From assembly GCF_008807375.1 (NCBI RefSeq), contig NZ_CP043311.1:4072001-4136000 (forward strand): 64,000 nt of DNA, given 5' to 3'. Under the pieces are notes generated by a model. It was not told where the DNA came from. It worked only from the letters and a program-made list of their open reading frames with translations, and ran no database searches. Numbering within the stretch: position 1 is the first letter of the stretch; each line of letters opens with the position of its first letter. The position numbers were made by a program, and so were the translations under genes. This DNA is from Pseudomonas lalkuanensis. GTDB taxonomy: Bacteria; Pseudomonadota; Gammaproteobacteria; Pseudomonadales; Pseudomonadaceae. This document shows, in pieces, positions 26,851-36,964 of the stretch.

Positions 26851-26860
26851 TTGTATACAA
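26851..26860. promoter_or_regulatory. GntR-type operator just downstream of the gcl promoter
   Basis: A perfect TTGTATACAA palindrome about 14-23 bases after the -10 box, in the position of an operator that would stop an elongating or initiating polymerase. It is 26 bases before the gcl start codon. Confidence 0.6.
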
Positions 26861-26885
26861 TTTTCACAAGAAAGAGGCACAAAAC

Positions 26886-28661
<1,776 letters not shown>

Positions 28662-28671
28662 TTGCCGTCTT

Positions 28672-28735
28672 CCCCTCTCCTATTCGTGGTGGGAGAGGGG
28701 CTTTCACCTCCCCTCTCCCGTTAACGGGAGAGGGG
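28672..28735. repeat. Two related hairpins between gcl and hyi
   Basis: CCCCTCTCC/GGGAGAGGGG (28672-28700) and CCCCTCTCCCGTTAACGGGAGAGGGG (28710-28735) share the same stem sequence, so alternative pairings are possible. No T run follows. Confidence 0.7.
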
Positions 28736-28753
28736 AACCAGAAGGAGACTTTC

Positions 28754-29536
28754 ATGCCCCGTTTTGCCGCCAACCTGTCCATGCTGTTCACCGAAGTGGA
28801 CTTTCTGGACCGTTTCGCCGCTGCTGCCGAAGCTGGTTTCAGCGGTGTCGAGTACCTCTTCCCCTACGACTTCCCGGTAGAGGAAATCCGTGCCCGCCTG
28901 GACGCCAACAAGCTGGAGCAAGTGCTGTTCAACCTGCCGGCCGGTGACTGGGGCAAGGGCGAGCGTGGCATCGCGTGCCACCCGGACCGCGTGGAAGAGT
29001 TCCGCGCCGGTGTGGACAAGGCCATCGCCTACGCCAAGGTACTGGGCAATACCCAGATCAACTGCCTCGCCGGCATCCGCCCGCAAGGCCATGACTGCGC
29101 GACCATCGAGAGCACCTTCGTCGAGAACCTCAAGTTCGCCGCCGAGAAGCTCCAGGCCGCCGGCATCAAGCTGGTGATGGAAGCCATCAACACTCGCGAC
29201 ATCCCCGGCTTCTACCTGAACAACACCAAGCAGGCCCTGGCCATCCGCGAAAAAGTGGGCAGCGCCAACCTGTTCCTGCAGTACGACATCTATCACATGC
29301 AAATCATGGAAGGAGACCTGGCGCGCACCGTCGAGTCCAACCTCGCCGCGATCAACCATGTGCAGCTTGCCGACAACCCGGGCCGCAACGAGCCGGGCAC
29401 TGGCGAGATCAACTACCGCTTCCTCTTCCAGCACCTGGACCGCATCGGCTACCAGGGCTGGATCGGCTGTGAATACAAGCCGGCCACCACCACCGCTGCC
29501 GGCCTGGGCTGGCTGAAAACCCATAACGCCATCTAA
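28754..29536 (+). CDS. hyi: Hydroxypyruvate isomerase
   Basis: A 260-residue TIM-barrel isomerase that interconverts tartronate semialdehyde and hydroxypyruvate. Family landmarks are MLFTEVDFLDRFAAAAEAGF, FNLPAGDWGKGERG, VMEAINTRDIPGFYL and QYDIYHMQIMEGD, the last with metal ligands. Length equals the E. coli protein within two residues. GAAGGAG precedes the ATG. It follows gcl and precedes glxR in the usual order. Confidence 0.95.
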   Translation: MPRFAANLSMLFTEVDFLDRFAAAAEAGFSGVEYLFPYDFPVEEIRARLDANKLEQVLFNLPAGDWGKGERGIACHPDRVEEFRAGVDKAIAYAKVLGNTQINCLAGIRPQGHDCATIESTFVENLKFAAEKLQAAGIKLVMEAINTRDIPGFYLNNTKQALAIREKVGSANLFLQYDIYHMQIMEGDLARTVESNLAAINHVQLADNPGRNEPGTGEINYRFLFQHLDRIGYQGWIGCEYKPATTTAAGLGWLKTHNAI

Positions 29537-29552
29537 GAACGAGGTATTCAAC

Positions 29553-30443
29553 ATGGCCAAGATCGGATTTATCGGCACCGGCATCATGGGCAAGCCCATG
29601 GCTCAGAACCTGCAGAAAGCCGGCCACACCCTGTTCTTCTCCGAGCACTTCGACAAGGCTCCGGCCGACCTGCTGGGCGACAACGGCATCGCCCTGGCCA
29701 ACCCGAAGGAAGTAGCCCAGGAAGCCGAGTTCATCATCGTCATGGTTCCGGACACTCCCCAGGTCGACGACGTCCTGTTCCGCAAGGACGGCGTGGCTGA
29801 AGGCGTTGGCGCCGGCAAAGTCGTGATCGACATGAGCTCCATCTCCCCCACCGCCACCAAGACCTTCGCCGAGAAGATCAAGGCAACCGGCGCTGCCTAT
29901 CTCGACGCCCCGGTATCCGGTGGTGAAGTCGGCGCCAAGGCCGCGACCCTGAGCATCATGGTCGGTGGCTGCCCGAACGCCTTCGAACGCGCCCTGCCGC
30001 TGTTCCAGGCCATGGGCAAGAACATCACCCGCGTAGGTGCCAACGGCGACGGCCAGACCGCCAAGGTGGCCAACCAGATCATCGTGGCCCTGAACATCCA
30101 GGCCGTTGCCGAAGCCCTGCTGTTCGCCGCGAAGAACGGCGCCGATCCGGCCAAGGTACGTGAAGCCCTGATGGGCGGTTTCGCCGGCTCCAAGATCCTC
30201 GAAGTCCACGGCGAGCGTATGATCAAGGGCACCTTCGATCCGGGCTTCCGCATCAGCCTGCACCAGAAGGACCTGAACCTGGCACTGTCCGGCGCCCGCG
30301 AACTGGGCCTGAACCTGCCGAACACCGCCAATGCCCAGCAAGTGTTCAGCACCTGCGCGGCCCTCGGCGGCAGCAACTGGGACCACTCCGGCCTGATCAA
30401 GGGCCTGGAGCACATGTCCAACTTCTCGATTCGCGAGGAGTGA
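29553..30443 (+). CDS. glxR: Tartronate semialdehyde reductase
   Basis: A 296-residue NAD(P)-dependent reductase of the beta-hydroxyacid dehydrogenase family that makes D-glycerate. It has the Rossmann motif GFIGTGIMGKPMA at residues 4-16, the substrate motif YLDAPVSGGEVGA, and the catalytic Lys in GQTAKVANQII. The ATG is preceded by GAGGT and lies 16 bases after hyi, so it belongs to the same operon. Confidence 0.95.
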   Translation: MAKIGFIGTGIMGKPMAQNLQKAGHTLFFSEHFDKAPADLLGDNGIALANPKEVAQEAEFIIVMVPDTPQVDDVLFRKDGVAEGVGAGKVVIDMSSISPTATKTFAEKIKATGAAYLDAPVSGGEVGAKAATLSIMVGGCPNAFERALPLFQAMGKNITRVGANGDGQTAKVANQIIVALNIQAVAEALLFAAKNGADPAKVREALMGGFAGSKILEVHGERMIKGTFDPGFRISLHQKDLNLALSGARELGLNLPNTANAQQVFSTCAALGGSNWDHSGLIKGLEHMSNFSIREE

Positions 30444-30450
30444 TGTTTCG

Positions 30451-30624
30451 TAGGACGGGTTGAGCGCCAGCGCTGCCCATCGAGCCGGCAGCTCCCGCGA
30501 TGGCCAGCGCCCGCTTTCCCCGTCCTACGATCCCTTTCGACCCTCCTGGTCCGCGGTGACACGGCGCCAACGACCAGGAAGGTCGATTCCAGTCCCGAGC
30601 CGCTGCGTGCGGCGGCTCGGGACT
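30451..30624. repeat. REP-like element and strong hairpin between glxR and ttuD
   Basis: CGTAGGACGGG ... CCCGTCCTACG brackets 30450-30530, with the Pseudomonas motif GGGTTGAGCG. It is followed by the stem AGTCCCGAGCCGC / GCGGCTCGGGACT (30591-30624). No T run follows, so transcription may continue. Confidence 0.65.
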
Positions 30625-30704
30625 GAAATCGGCCTTGAACGCCCGGCGACTCCACTCGCCGGCATGCCGCCCCACAAGAAGCATTCGGCCACCTGGAGCC
30701 TGCC

Positions 30705-31979
30705 ATGTCCCTCGACCCCAAAGCCTTCCTGCGCGACCTGTTCGCCACCGCCATCGCCGCCGCCCACCCTCGCCAGGTACTGGCCGACCACTTGCCGGCC
30801 GACCGCTCCGGCCGCGTCATCGTCATCGGCGCCGGCAAGGCTGCCGCCGCCATGGCCGAAGTGATCGAACGCGAATGGCAGGGCGAGATCTCCGGCCTGG
30901 TGGTGACCCGCTACGGCCATGGCGCCGACTGCAAGAAGATCGAAGTGGTCGAGGCCGCACATCCCGTGCCGGACGCTGCCGGCCTGGAAACCGCCCGGCG
31001 CGTGCTCGAACTGGTGAGCGGCCTGAACGAATCCGACCGGGTGATCTTCCTGCTCTCCGGCGGCGGCTCTTCCCTGCTCGCCCTGCCCGCCGAAGGCCTG
31101 ACCCTCAAGGACAAGCAGGCGATCAACAAGGCACTGCTGAAGTCCGGCGCGTCCATCTCCGAGATGAACTGCGTGCGCAAGCACCTCTCGGCAATCAAGG
31201 GCGGCCGCCTGGCCAAGGCCTGCTGGCCAGCAACCGTCTATACCTACGCCATCTCCGACGTTCCCGGCGACGAGGCCACCGTGATCGCCTCCGGCCCGAC
31301 CGTGGCCGACCCGACCACCTCCGCCGAAGCGCTGGCCATCCTCGCCCGCTACGAGATCGAGGTGCCTGCACATGTACATGCCTGGTTGCAGGACCCGCGC
31401 TCGGAAACCGTCAAGCCGGGCGATCCCTGCCTTTCCCGCAGCCATTTCCAGCTCATCGCCACGCCGCAGCAGGCCCTTGATGCCGCCGCCGAGAAAGTCC
31501 GCGCCGCCGGCCTGACCCCGTTGATCCTCGGCGACCTCGAAGGCGAGTCCCGCGAGGTGGCCAAGGTCCACGCCGGCATCGCCCGCCAGGTGGTGCTGCA
31601 TGGCCAGCCGATCAAGCCGCCGTGCGTGATCCTCTCCGGTGGCGAGACCACCGTGACCGTGCGCGGCGAAGGCCGGGGCGGACGTAATGCGGAGTTTCTG
31701 CTGAGCCTGACCAATACCCTGAAGGGCCTGCCGGGCGTTTACGCACTGGCCGGCGACACCGACGGCATCGACGGCTCGGAAGACAACGCCGGCGCCATCA
31801 TGACCCCCTGCAGCTTCAGCCGTGCCATCAAGCAGGGGCTTTCTTCCAGCGATGAGCTGGACAACAACAACGGATACGGGTATTTCGCCGCCCTCGGCGA
31901 CCTCATCGTCACCGAACCGACCCGTACCAACGTGAACGACTTCCGCGCCATCCTGATTCTCGAGAGCCCTGAAAAATGA
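30705..31979 (+). CDS. ttuD: Glycerate 2-kinase (MOFRL family)
   Basis: A 424-residue kinase that phosphorylates D-glycerate to 2-phosphoglycerate. Members are often called hydroxypyruvate reductase (TtuD), but the MOFRL family is glycerate kinase. Motifs: VIVIGAGKAAAAMAEVIE at about 38-55, FLLSGGGSSLLALP near 115, SEMNCVRKHLSAIKGGRLA, and GRGGRNAEFLLSL with GDTDGIDG toward the C-terminus. TGGAG precedes the ATG. Its TGA overlaps the pyruvate kinase ATG, so the last two steps of the pathway are translationally coupled. Confidence 0.93.
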   Translation: MSLDPKAFLRDLFATAIAAAHPRQVLADHLPADRSGRVIVIGAGKAAAAMAEVIEREWQGEISGLVVTRYGHGADCKKIEVVEAAHPVPDAAGLETARRVLELVSGLNESDRVIFLLSGGGSSLLALPAEGLTLKDKQAINKALLKSGASISEMNCVRKHLSAIKGGRLAKACWPATVYTYAISDVPGDEATVIASGPTVADPTTSAEALAILARYEIEVPAHVHAWLQDPRSETVKPGDPCLSRSHFQLIATPQQALDAAAEKVRAAGLTPLILGDLEGESREVAKVHAGIARQVVLHGQPIKPPCVILSGGETTVTVRGEGRGGRNAEFLLSLTNTLKGLPGVYALAGDTDGIDGSEDNAGAIMTPCSFSRAIKQGLSSSDELDNNNGYGYFAALGDLIVTEPTRTNVNDFRAILILESPEK

Positions 31980-33391
31980 CGCCTGACAAGAAAGTAAAAA
32001 TCCTCGCCACCCTCGGCCCGGCGATCAAAGGCATCGACGACATCCGCCAACTGGTGGAAGCCGGCGTCAACCTGTTCCGCCTGAACTTCAGCCATGGCGA
32101 ACACGCCGATCACGCCCAGCGCTACCAGTGGGTACGCGAAGTGGAACGCCAGCTCAACTACCCCATCGGCATCCTCATGGACCTGCAGGGACCGAAGCTG
32201 CGCGTGGGCCGCTTTGCCGATGGCAAGGTGAACCTGGAGCGCGGCCAGGCGTTCCGCCTGGACCTGGACAACAGCCCGGGCGACGCCCGTCGGGTCAACC
32301 TGCCCCACCCCGAGATCATCGATGCCCTGGAACCGGGCATGAACCTGCTGCTGGACGATGGCCGCCTGCGCCTGCAAGTGACCGCCAAGCATGCCGACGC
32401 TGTGGAAACCAGCGTGGTCGCCGGCGGCGAGTTGTCCGACCGCAAGGGTGTCAACGTGCCGGAAGCGGTTCTGCAGCTTTCTCCGCTGACCGCCAAGGAT
32501 CGCCGCGACCTGGACTTCGGCCTCGAGCTGGGCGTCGACTGGGTGGCCCTGTCCTTCGTGCAGCGCCCGGAAGACATCATCGAAGCCCGCGAGCTGATCA
32601 AGGGTCGCGCCTTCCTCATGGCCAAGATCGAGAAGCCCTCGGCCGTAGTACACCTGGAAGAAATCGCCCGTCTCTGCGACGCGATCATGGTCGCCCGTGG
32701 TGACCTGGGCGTCGAAGTACCGGCCGAGAACGTGCCGCGTATCCAGAAGGACATCATCCGCACCTGCCGCCAGCTCGGTCGTCCGGTGGTGGTGGCCACC
32801 CAGATGCTGGAATCCATGCGTTTCTCTCCGGCACCGACCCGTGCCGAGGTCACCGACGTGGCCAACGCCGTGGCCGAAGGCACCGACGCGGTGATGCTCT
32901 CCGCCGAAACCGCTTCCGGCGATTATCCGCTGGAAACCGTGCAGATGATGAGCAAGATCATCCGCCAGGTGGAAAACGGCCCGGACTTCCAGAGCCAGCT
33001 CGACGTGAGCCGCCCGCAAGCCGAAGCCACCGCCTCGGACGCCATCAGCTGCGCGATCCGCCGCATCAGCAGCATCCTGCCGGTAGCCGCGCTGGTGAAC
33101 TACACCGAGTCGGGCAGCTCCAGCCTGCGCGCCTCCCGTGAGCGCCCGAAGGCACCGATCCTCAGCCTGACACCGAATCTCAACACCGCGCGTCGCCTGA
33201 CTGTGGCCTGGGGTATCTATTCAGTCGTCAACGAACGCCTGCACAAGGTCGAGGAAGTCACCAGCACTGCGCTGGAGATTGCCCAGGCCCAGGGTATGGC
33301 CAAGCGCGGCGATACCGTGGTGATCACCGCCGGCGTGCCGTTCGGCCAGCCGGGCAGCACCAACAGCCTGCGGATCGAAACCCTGCATTGA
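31976..33391 (+). CDS. pykF: Pyruvate kinase
   Basis: A 471-residue pyruvate kinase. It begins KVKILATLGPAIKG, has NLFRLNFSHG near residue 40, the substrate motif MAKIEKPSAV, and MVARGDLGVEVP. The C-terminal regulatory domain ends GVPFGQPGSTNSLRIETL. The ATG overlaps the ttuD stop (ATGA). 2-Phosphoglycerate made by TtuD reaches this enzyme after enolase. Pseudomonads have two pyruvate kinases; position next to ttuD favours this as the PykF-type one, but the paralog call is from context. Confidence 0.93.
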   Translation: MTPDKKVKILATLGPAIKGIDDIRQLVEAGVNLFRLNFSHGEHADHAQRYQWVREVERQLNYPIGILMDLQGPKLRVGRFADGKVNLERGQAFRLDLDNSPGDARRVNLPHPEIIDALEPGMNLLLDDGRLRLQVTAKHADAVETSVVAGGELSDRKGVNVPEAVLQLSPLTAKDRRDLDFGLELGVDWVALSFVQRPEDIIEARELIKGRAFLMAKIEKPSAVVHLEEIARLCDAIMVARGDLGVEVPAENVPRIQKDIIRTCRQLGRPVVVATQMLESMRFSPAPTRAEVTDVANAVAEGTDAVMLSAETASGDYPLETVQMMSKIIRQVENGPDFQSQLDVSRPQAEATASDAISCAIRRISSILPVAALVNYTESGSSSLRASRERPKAPILSLTPNLNTARRLTVAWGIYSVVNERLHKVEEVTSTALEIAQAQGMAKRGDTVVITAGVPFGQPGSTNSLRIETLH

Positions 33392-33496
33392 TGTGAACAG
33401 CCGGAGCGACGGGGTCCAAAGAGAACCCGCGCTCCCCGCACCGGCCCCGATGCCGGGCGAAAACAGAAATCCCATCTGGCCATTGCCAGTTATGCG

Positions 33497-33527
33497 GGCG
33501 CCCTCTCACCGGGGCGCCTCCTTTTTT
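33497..33527 (+). terminator. Terminator after pyruvate kinase
   Basis: Stem GGCGCCC (33497-33503) / GGGCGCC (33512-33518) followed by TCCTTTTTT. It lies just before the urea-transporter-like gene, which has its start 10 bases later. Confidence 0.65.
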
Positions 33528-33536
33528 CAAGCTGCC

Positions 33537-34445
33537 ATGTACCGACTGCCACTACGACCCGAAGTCCGTAGCTGGGCATCCGCCCAGTTGAACGGCTTCA
33601 GCCAGATATTCCTCCAGCGCCACCCCGGATGCGGTGCGCTGATCCTGCTTGCCATCGCGGTGGGCGCCCCGAACCTGCTGGGCGGCGCCCTGCTTGGCGG
33701 TGCCACTGCCTGGCTCACCGCGGTGCGCCGCCGCTACGCCCCCGAAGACATCGAAGCCGGGCTCTACGGCTACAACGGCGTGCTGCTCGGCCTGCTGCTG
33801 AGCGTCCGCTTCGAGCCTTCGCTCTACCTGGCGCTGCTGATCTTCTGCGCCGCCGGCCTTTCCAGCCTGGTGCTCAATTCCCTGCTCAAGGCTGTCCGCC
33901 AGCGCAACTGGCTGCCGGCCTACACCTCGCCCTTCGTCGGTATCGGATGGCTGTTGCTGGTCCTGGGCGGGCCACTGGAACTGACGCCCTCCCCCACTGC
34001 CGCCGCTACGCTGCAACCCGGCTGGGTCGACACGCCGCTGGCGCTGGTGCGCGGCATCGGCCAGGTAATTTTCCTCGACCAGCCCATCGCCGGCGGCCTG
34101 GTACTGGCCGCGCTGTTCCTGGCCGGCTGGAGGGTCGCGCTCTGGGCGCTGCTGGGTTCGGCAACCGCGCTGTTCCTGGCGCTGCTCCAGGGCATGCCGT
34201 TGCAAGCGGTACTGGGCGGACTGTTCAGCCTCAACGGTGCGCTGATCGCCCTCGCCCTGGGCAAGGACCTGCGCCGTCCCTGGTGTGCCCTGGCAGGCAT
34301 CCTCCTGGCCGTAGCCCTACAGCCCGGCTTCGACGCCATCGGCCTGCCCGCCATGACCGCGCCCTTCATTCTTGCCTGCTGGCTGGTACTGGCGGCCAAG
34401 CGGATGATGGGACTGTCGCAGCCAGTGCCGTCACGACAGCTCTGA
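33537..34445 (+). CDS. Urea-transporter-family membrane protein
   Basis: A 302-residue, very hydrophobic protein with about ten membrane segments in two similar halves. YGYNGVLLGLLL and FSLNGALIALALG are the duplicated NG motifs, and LPAYTSPFVGIGW the central loop, of the bacterial urea transporter (UT) family. The ATG at 33537 was chosen from the hydrophobic pattern; its ribosome site is weak, and a preceding frame from 33393 is non-coding in style. It closes the glyoxylate cluster. Urea is released by AllA, so a role in urea exchange is plausible but inferred. Confidence 0.7.
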   Translation: MYRLPLRPEVRSWASAQLNGFSQIFLQRHPGCGALILLAIAVGAPNLLGGALLGGATAWLTAVRRRYAPEDIEAGLYGYNGVLLGLLLSVRFEPSLYLALLIFCAAGLSSLVLNSLLKAVRQRNWLPAYTSPFVGIGWLLLVLGGPLELTPSPTAAATLQPGWVDTPLALVRGIGQVIFLDQPIAGGLVLAALFLAGWRVALWALLGSATALFLALLQGMPLQAVLGGLFSLNGALIALALGKDLRRPWCALAGILLAVALQPGFDAIGLPAMTAPFILACWLVLAAKRMMGLSQPVPSRQL

Positions 34446-34518
34446 AGGACGATTTGCCTCGTTCTTTCCTGGAAACGGATACCCTCATACCGAACTGCCG
34501 CTCCGATATGAGCCCCAC

Positions 34519-34548
34519 AAAAAAGCCCGGATCAGATCCGGGCTTTTT
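34519..34548. terminator. Bidirectional terminator
   Basis: AAAAAAGCCCGGATC / GATCCGGGCTTTTT, a near-perfect palindrome with A and T runs on either side. It ends the urea-transporter-like gene and the convergent FimV-like gene. Confidence 0.9.
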
Positions 34549-34566
34549 CATTCGGGTTGAACCGTT

Positions 34567-36693
34567 TCAGGCAATCTTCGCCAGCAGATCGCGCGCTTCC
34601 TGCTTCTGCTCATCGTCACCGTCACTGATGACTTCGTTGAGGATGCTGCAGGCCGCCTCGATATTGCCTTGCTCGATGTAGGCCAAGGCCAGGTTGAGCT
34701 TGGTGATGTTCTCCTGGCGGGCGTCCAGCTTGTCCAGCTCTTCCAGGCTGACCATCGGATCCACGAAGTCCGCGGTAAGCTCGTCCAGGCCCTCGGCCAG
34801 GGGCAGCTCCGGCAGGTCGCCGAACGGGCTCAGGGTATCGGCATCCAGGGTCAGTTCGAAGACTTCCGGCAGCTCCTGCAGGTTGGTGGGGAAGCCCAGG
34901 TCGTCCTCCACCGTAGGGAAGGCCTGGACCACGGCGGCCTTGCGCTTGGGCTCGGCGGTCCTGAAGGGACTGACCTGTTCCCAGTCGGCATCCAGCGGAT
35001 AGCCGTCGAAGTCGGATTGCAGATCGCCGATGGGTTCGTTGCTGGCCTCGACCATTGCCGGGGTTGTTTCGTCCAGAACGAACACGGGCTCGCTCGGCGC
35101 AGCCGTCGAGCCGATATCCGCAAAGCGGGCGACAATGGCGGCAAGGCGTCCTTCGTCAGCCTGGAGTTCGCGCAATGCGGCTTCTTCAAGGGTGAAGGCA
35201 ACCGGATCGCGCAGCTCACCCAGCACTTCCAGCAGGCGGAAACGCAGGTCGAGGCGCTGGGGTTCCTGTGCAACGGCCGGCTGCAGCACGGCCAGGGCCT
35301 CACGCCAGCGGCCATAGGCGATGTAGATGTTGGCACCTTCCAGCGCATCGGATGCGAGCTTGACGGAGGGAGCCGCAACGACCTGCAGCGGGACTACAGC
35401 GGCGACAGGTGCCGGCTTCGGCATGATCGGGGCAGCGGGCTGTACTTCTTCGTGGCGGTGCTGGAAGGCCACTTTGACCTTGCCGGTGGTCTGGGCTTCT
35501 TCCAGTTCCTGTTCCTGGGCATCGCGACGGGAACGGCGCAGCAGCACCCAATCCAGCAGGAACAACAGCACCAGGCCGGAAACCATGATCGCCCACCAGA
35601 ACGGGCTGATGCCGGAGTTGCTTTCGGGTACACGCGCCGGTGCCGGCTGTTCGGCAGCCTGGACGGCAGGGATCACCACGGGAACAGCGGTAACCGGCTG
35701 AGCCTTCGCTGGTTCGACAATCGGCGCAGTGGTCATCTGCTGAATCTGGTTGCGTAGCGCGGTCACTTCCTGGTCACTGCCGCTCAGCCGCTGCTGCATG
35801 GCGTCCAGCTTGGCCTGAAGCTCGGCGATATGCTGGCGCAGTTCAGCTCGCTCGGCCTCGCCCTGGGCGATGCTGGAGTCCACGCGTTGCTGGGCCTGGG
35901 TCAGCTCATCCAGGGTCGGACCGGCGGGCGTTGCGGCAACCGGAGCCGGTGCCGGCGCTGGGCCTTGTGCGACCACAGGTGCTGCAGGAGCAGTGGCCTG
36001 TACGGCGGCATCGGGCAACAACAGGGATTGCCCAACATGGAGACGGTTGATGTCACCACCCGGGAATGCCTGGGGATTGAGGGCGTAGATACCATCCAGC
36101 ATCTGCTGCTGGGTCATGCCACTCCCGTCGCTCAAACGCTTGGCGATAAGCCAGAGGCTGTCACCTCGCGCAACCTGGTAGTGATTGCCCTGGGTCGCGG
36201 CAGGCGCCGGCTTGGGTTGTACCGGCACGATGCCCGGGGTTGCGGCAGAGGTCTCGTGAACCGGGCTGACCGGTGCGGTGCTCGCGGTGAATGCCGAACC
36301 GGGCGGATCCAGCAGCAGGGTGTATTCGCGCAGCAGCTTGCCGTTGGGGCGGGCGACTTCGACGATGAAATTCAGGTAAGGCTCGCGGACCGGTTTGCTG
36401 GATGCGACGCGGATGCGGCTGCCGGAGCCACGGATAACCGGGCTGAAGCGCAGGTCGTTGAGAAAGAGGAAGCGGTCGACGCCGGCACGCTCGAAATCAT
36501 CGGCGGAGGCCAGGCGGATCTTGATCTCGCTATCGTTGAGGTCACCGACCTCCAGCAGCTCGATCTCGGCATCCAGTGGCTGGTTGAGGGCGGAGTGCAG
36601 GGTAATTTCGCCTAGCCCCAACGCTGGTACCAGGCCCGAGTACAGTGCCGAGCCGGAAGCAAGCGTCAAAAGGAGCTTGTGAACCCTTGCCAT
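34567..36693 (-). CDS. FimV-like peptidoglycan-binding membrane protein
   Basis: A 708-residue protein organised like FimV/HubP polar organisers. Residues 1-28 are a signal-like segment, 29-130 the FimV N-terminal domain (GEITLHSALNQPLDAEI). Residues 171-228 form a LysM domain (YQVARGDSLWLIAKRL). A Pro/Ala linker leads to a coiled coil at about 259-322 and a single membrane helix at 363-385 (WWAIMVSGLVLLFLLDW). The acidic cytoplasmic part ends in the conserved FimV C-terminal motif (NLALAYIEQGNIEAACSIL). GGGGAGGA precedes the ATG. It is shorter than the main FimV and not beside the usual neighbours, so it is probably a paralog. Confidence 0.85.
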   Translation of the reverse strand: MARVHKLLLTLASGSALYSGLVPALGLGEITLHSALNQPLDAEIELLEVGDLNDSEIKIRLASADDFERAGVDRFLFLNDLRFSPVIRGSGSRIRVASSKPVREPYLNFIVEVARPNGKLLREYTLLLDPPGSAFTASTAPVSPVHETSAATPGIVPVQPKPAPAATQGNHYQVARGDSLWLIAKRLSDGSGMTQQQMLDGIYALNPQAFPGGDINRLHVGQSLLLPDAAVQATAPAAPVVAQGPAPAPAPVAATPAGPTLDELTQAQQRVDSSIAQGEAERAELRQHIAELQAKLDAMQQRLSGSDQEVTALRNQIQQMTTAPIVEPAKAQPVTAVPVVIPAVQAAEQPAPARVPESNSGISPFWWAIMVSGLVLLFLLDWVLLRRSRRDAQEQELEEAQTTGKVKVAFQHRHEEVQPAAPIMPKPAPVAAVVPLQVVAAPSVKLASDALEGANIYIAYGRWREALAVLQPAVAQEPQRLDLRFRLLEVLGELRDPVAFTLEEAALRELQADEGRLAAIVARFADIGSTAAPSEPVFVLDETTPAMVEASNEPIGDLQSDFDGYPLDADWEQVSPFRTAEPKRKAAVVQAFPTVEDDLGFPTNLQELPEVFELTLDADTLSPFGDLPELPLAEGLDELTADFVDPMVSLEELDKLDARQENITKLNLALAYIEQGNIEAACSILNEVISDGDDEQKQEARDLLAKIA

Positions 36694-36964
36694 ATGTCCT
36701 CCCCGATCATCCGTAATCACGCATCCGGCTCCTGATGTCCCGCCCGGGCACCCTCGAAGCGACGTGAATTACGTTGACCTCAAAACAACAATGATAGTGG
36801 GGTGGAGCTCCTTATCCATTCCACTTGAGACCTAGAGTTCCGGGCTCTCCGCTCCCTCGCCCGAAATAATGGCAGCTGGCCACAAACCTGGGGTGTAGCT
36901 TACTCCACTATAGGAAAGATTTCGCTAGGGACTTGACAAAAATTTTATCGTGCGTTTTGCATGC

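Larger units (their letters stand above)
26525..26885. other. Divergent control region between the GlcG-like gene and gcl
   Basis: A 361-base AT-rich gap with two GntR-type sites (26702-26711 and 26851-26860), a RutR-like site (26809-26822) and the likely gcl promoter. No gene seen. Confidence 0.65.

Noticed and set aside
28672..28735. The repeated hairpins as a CRISPR-like array
   Set aside because: Only two copies, each a palindrome, with no regular spacers and no cas genes.
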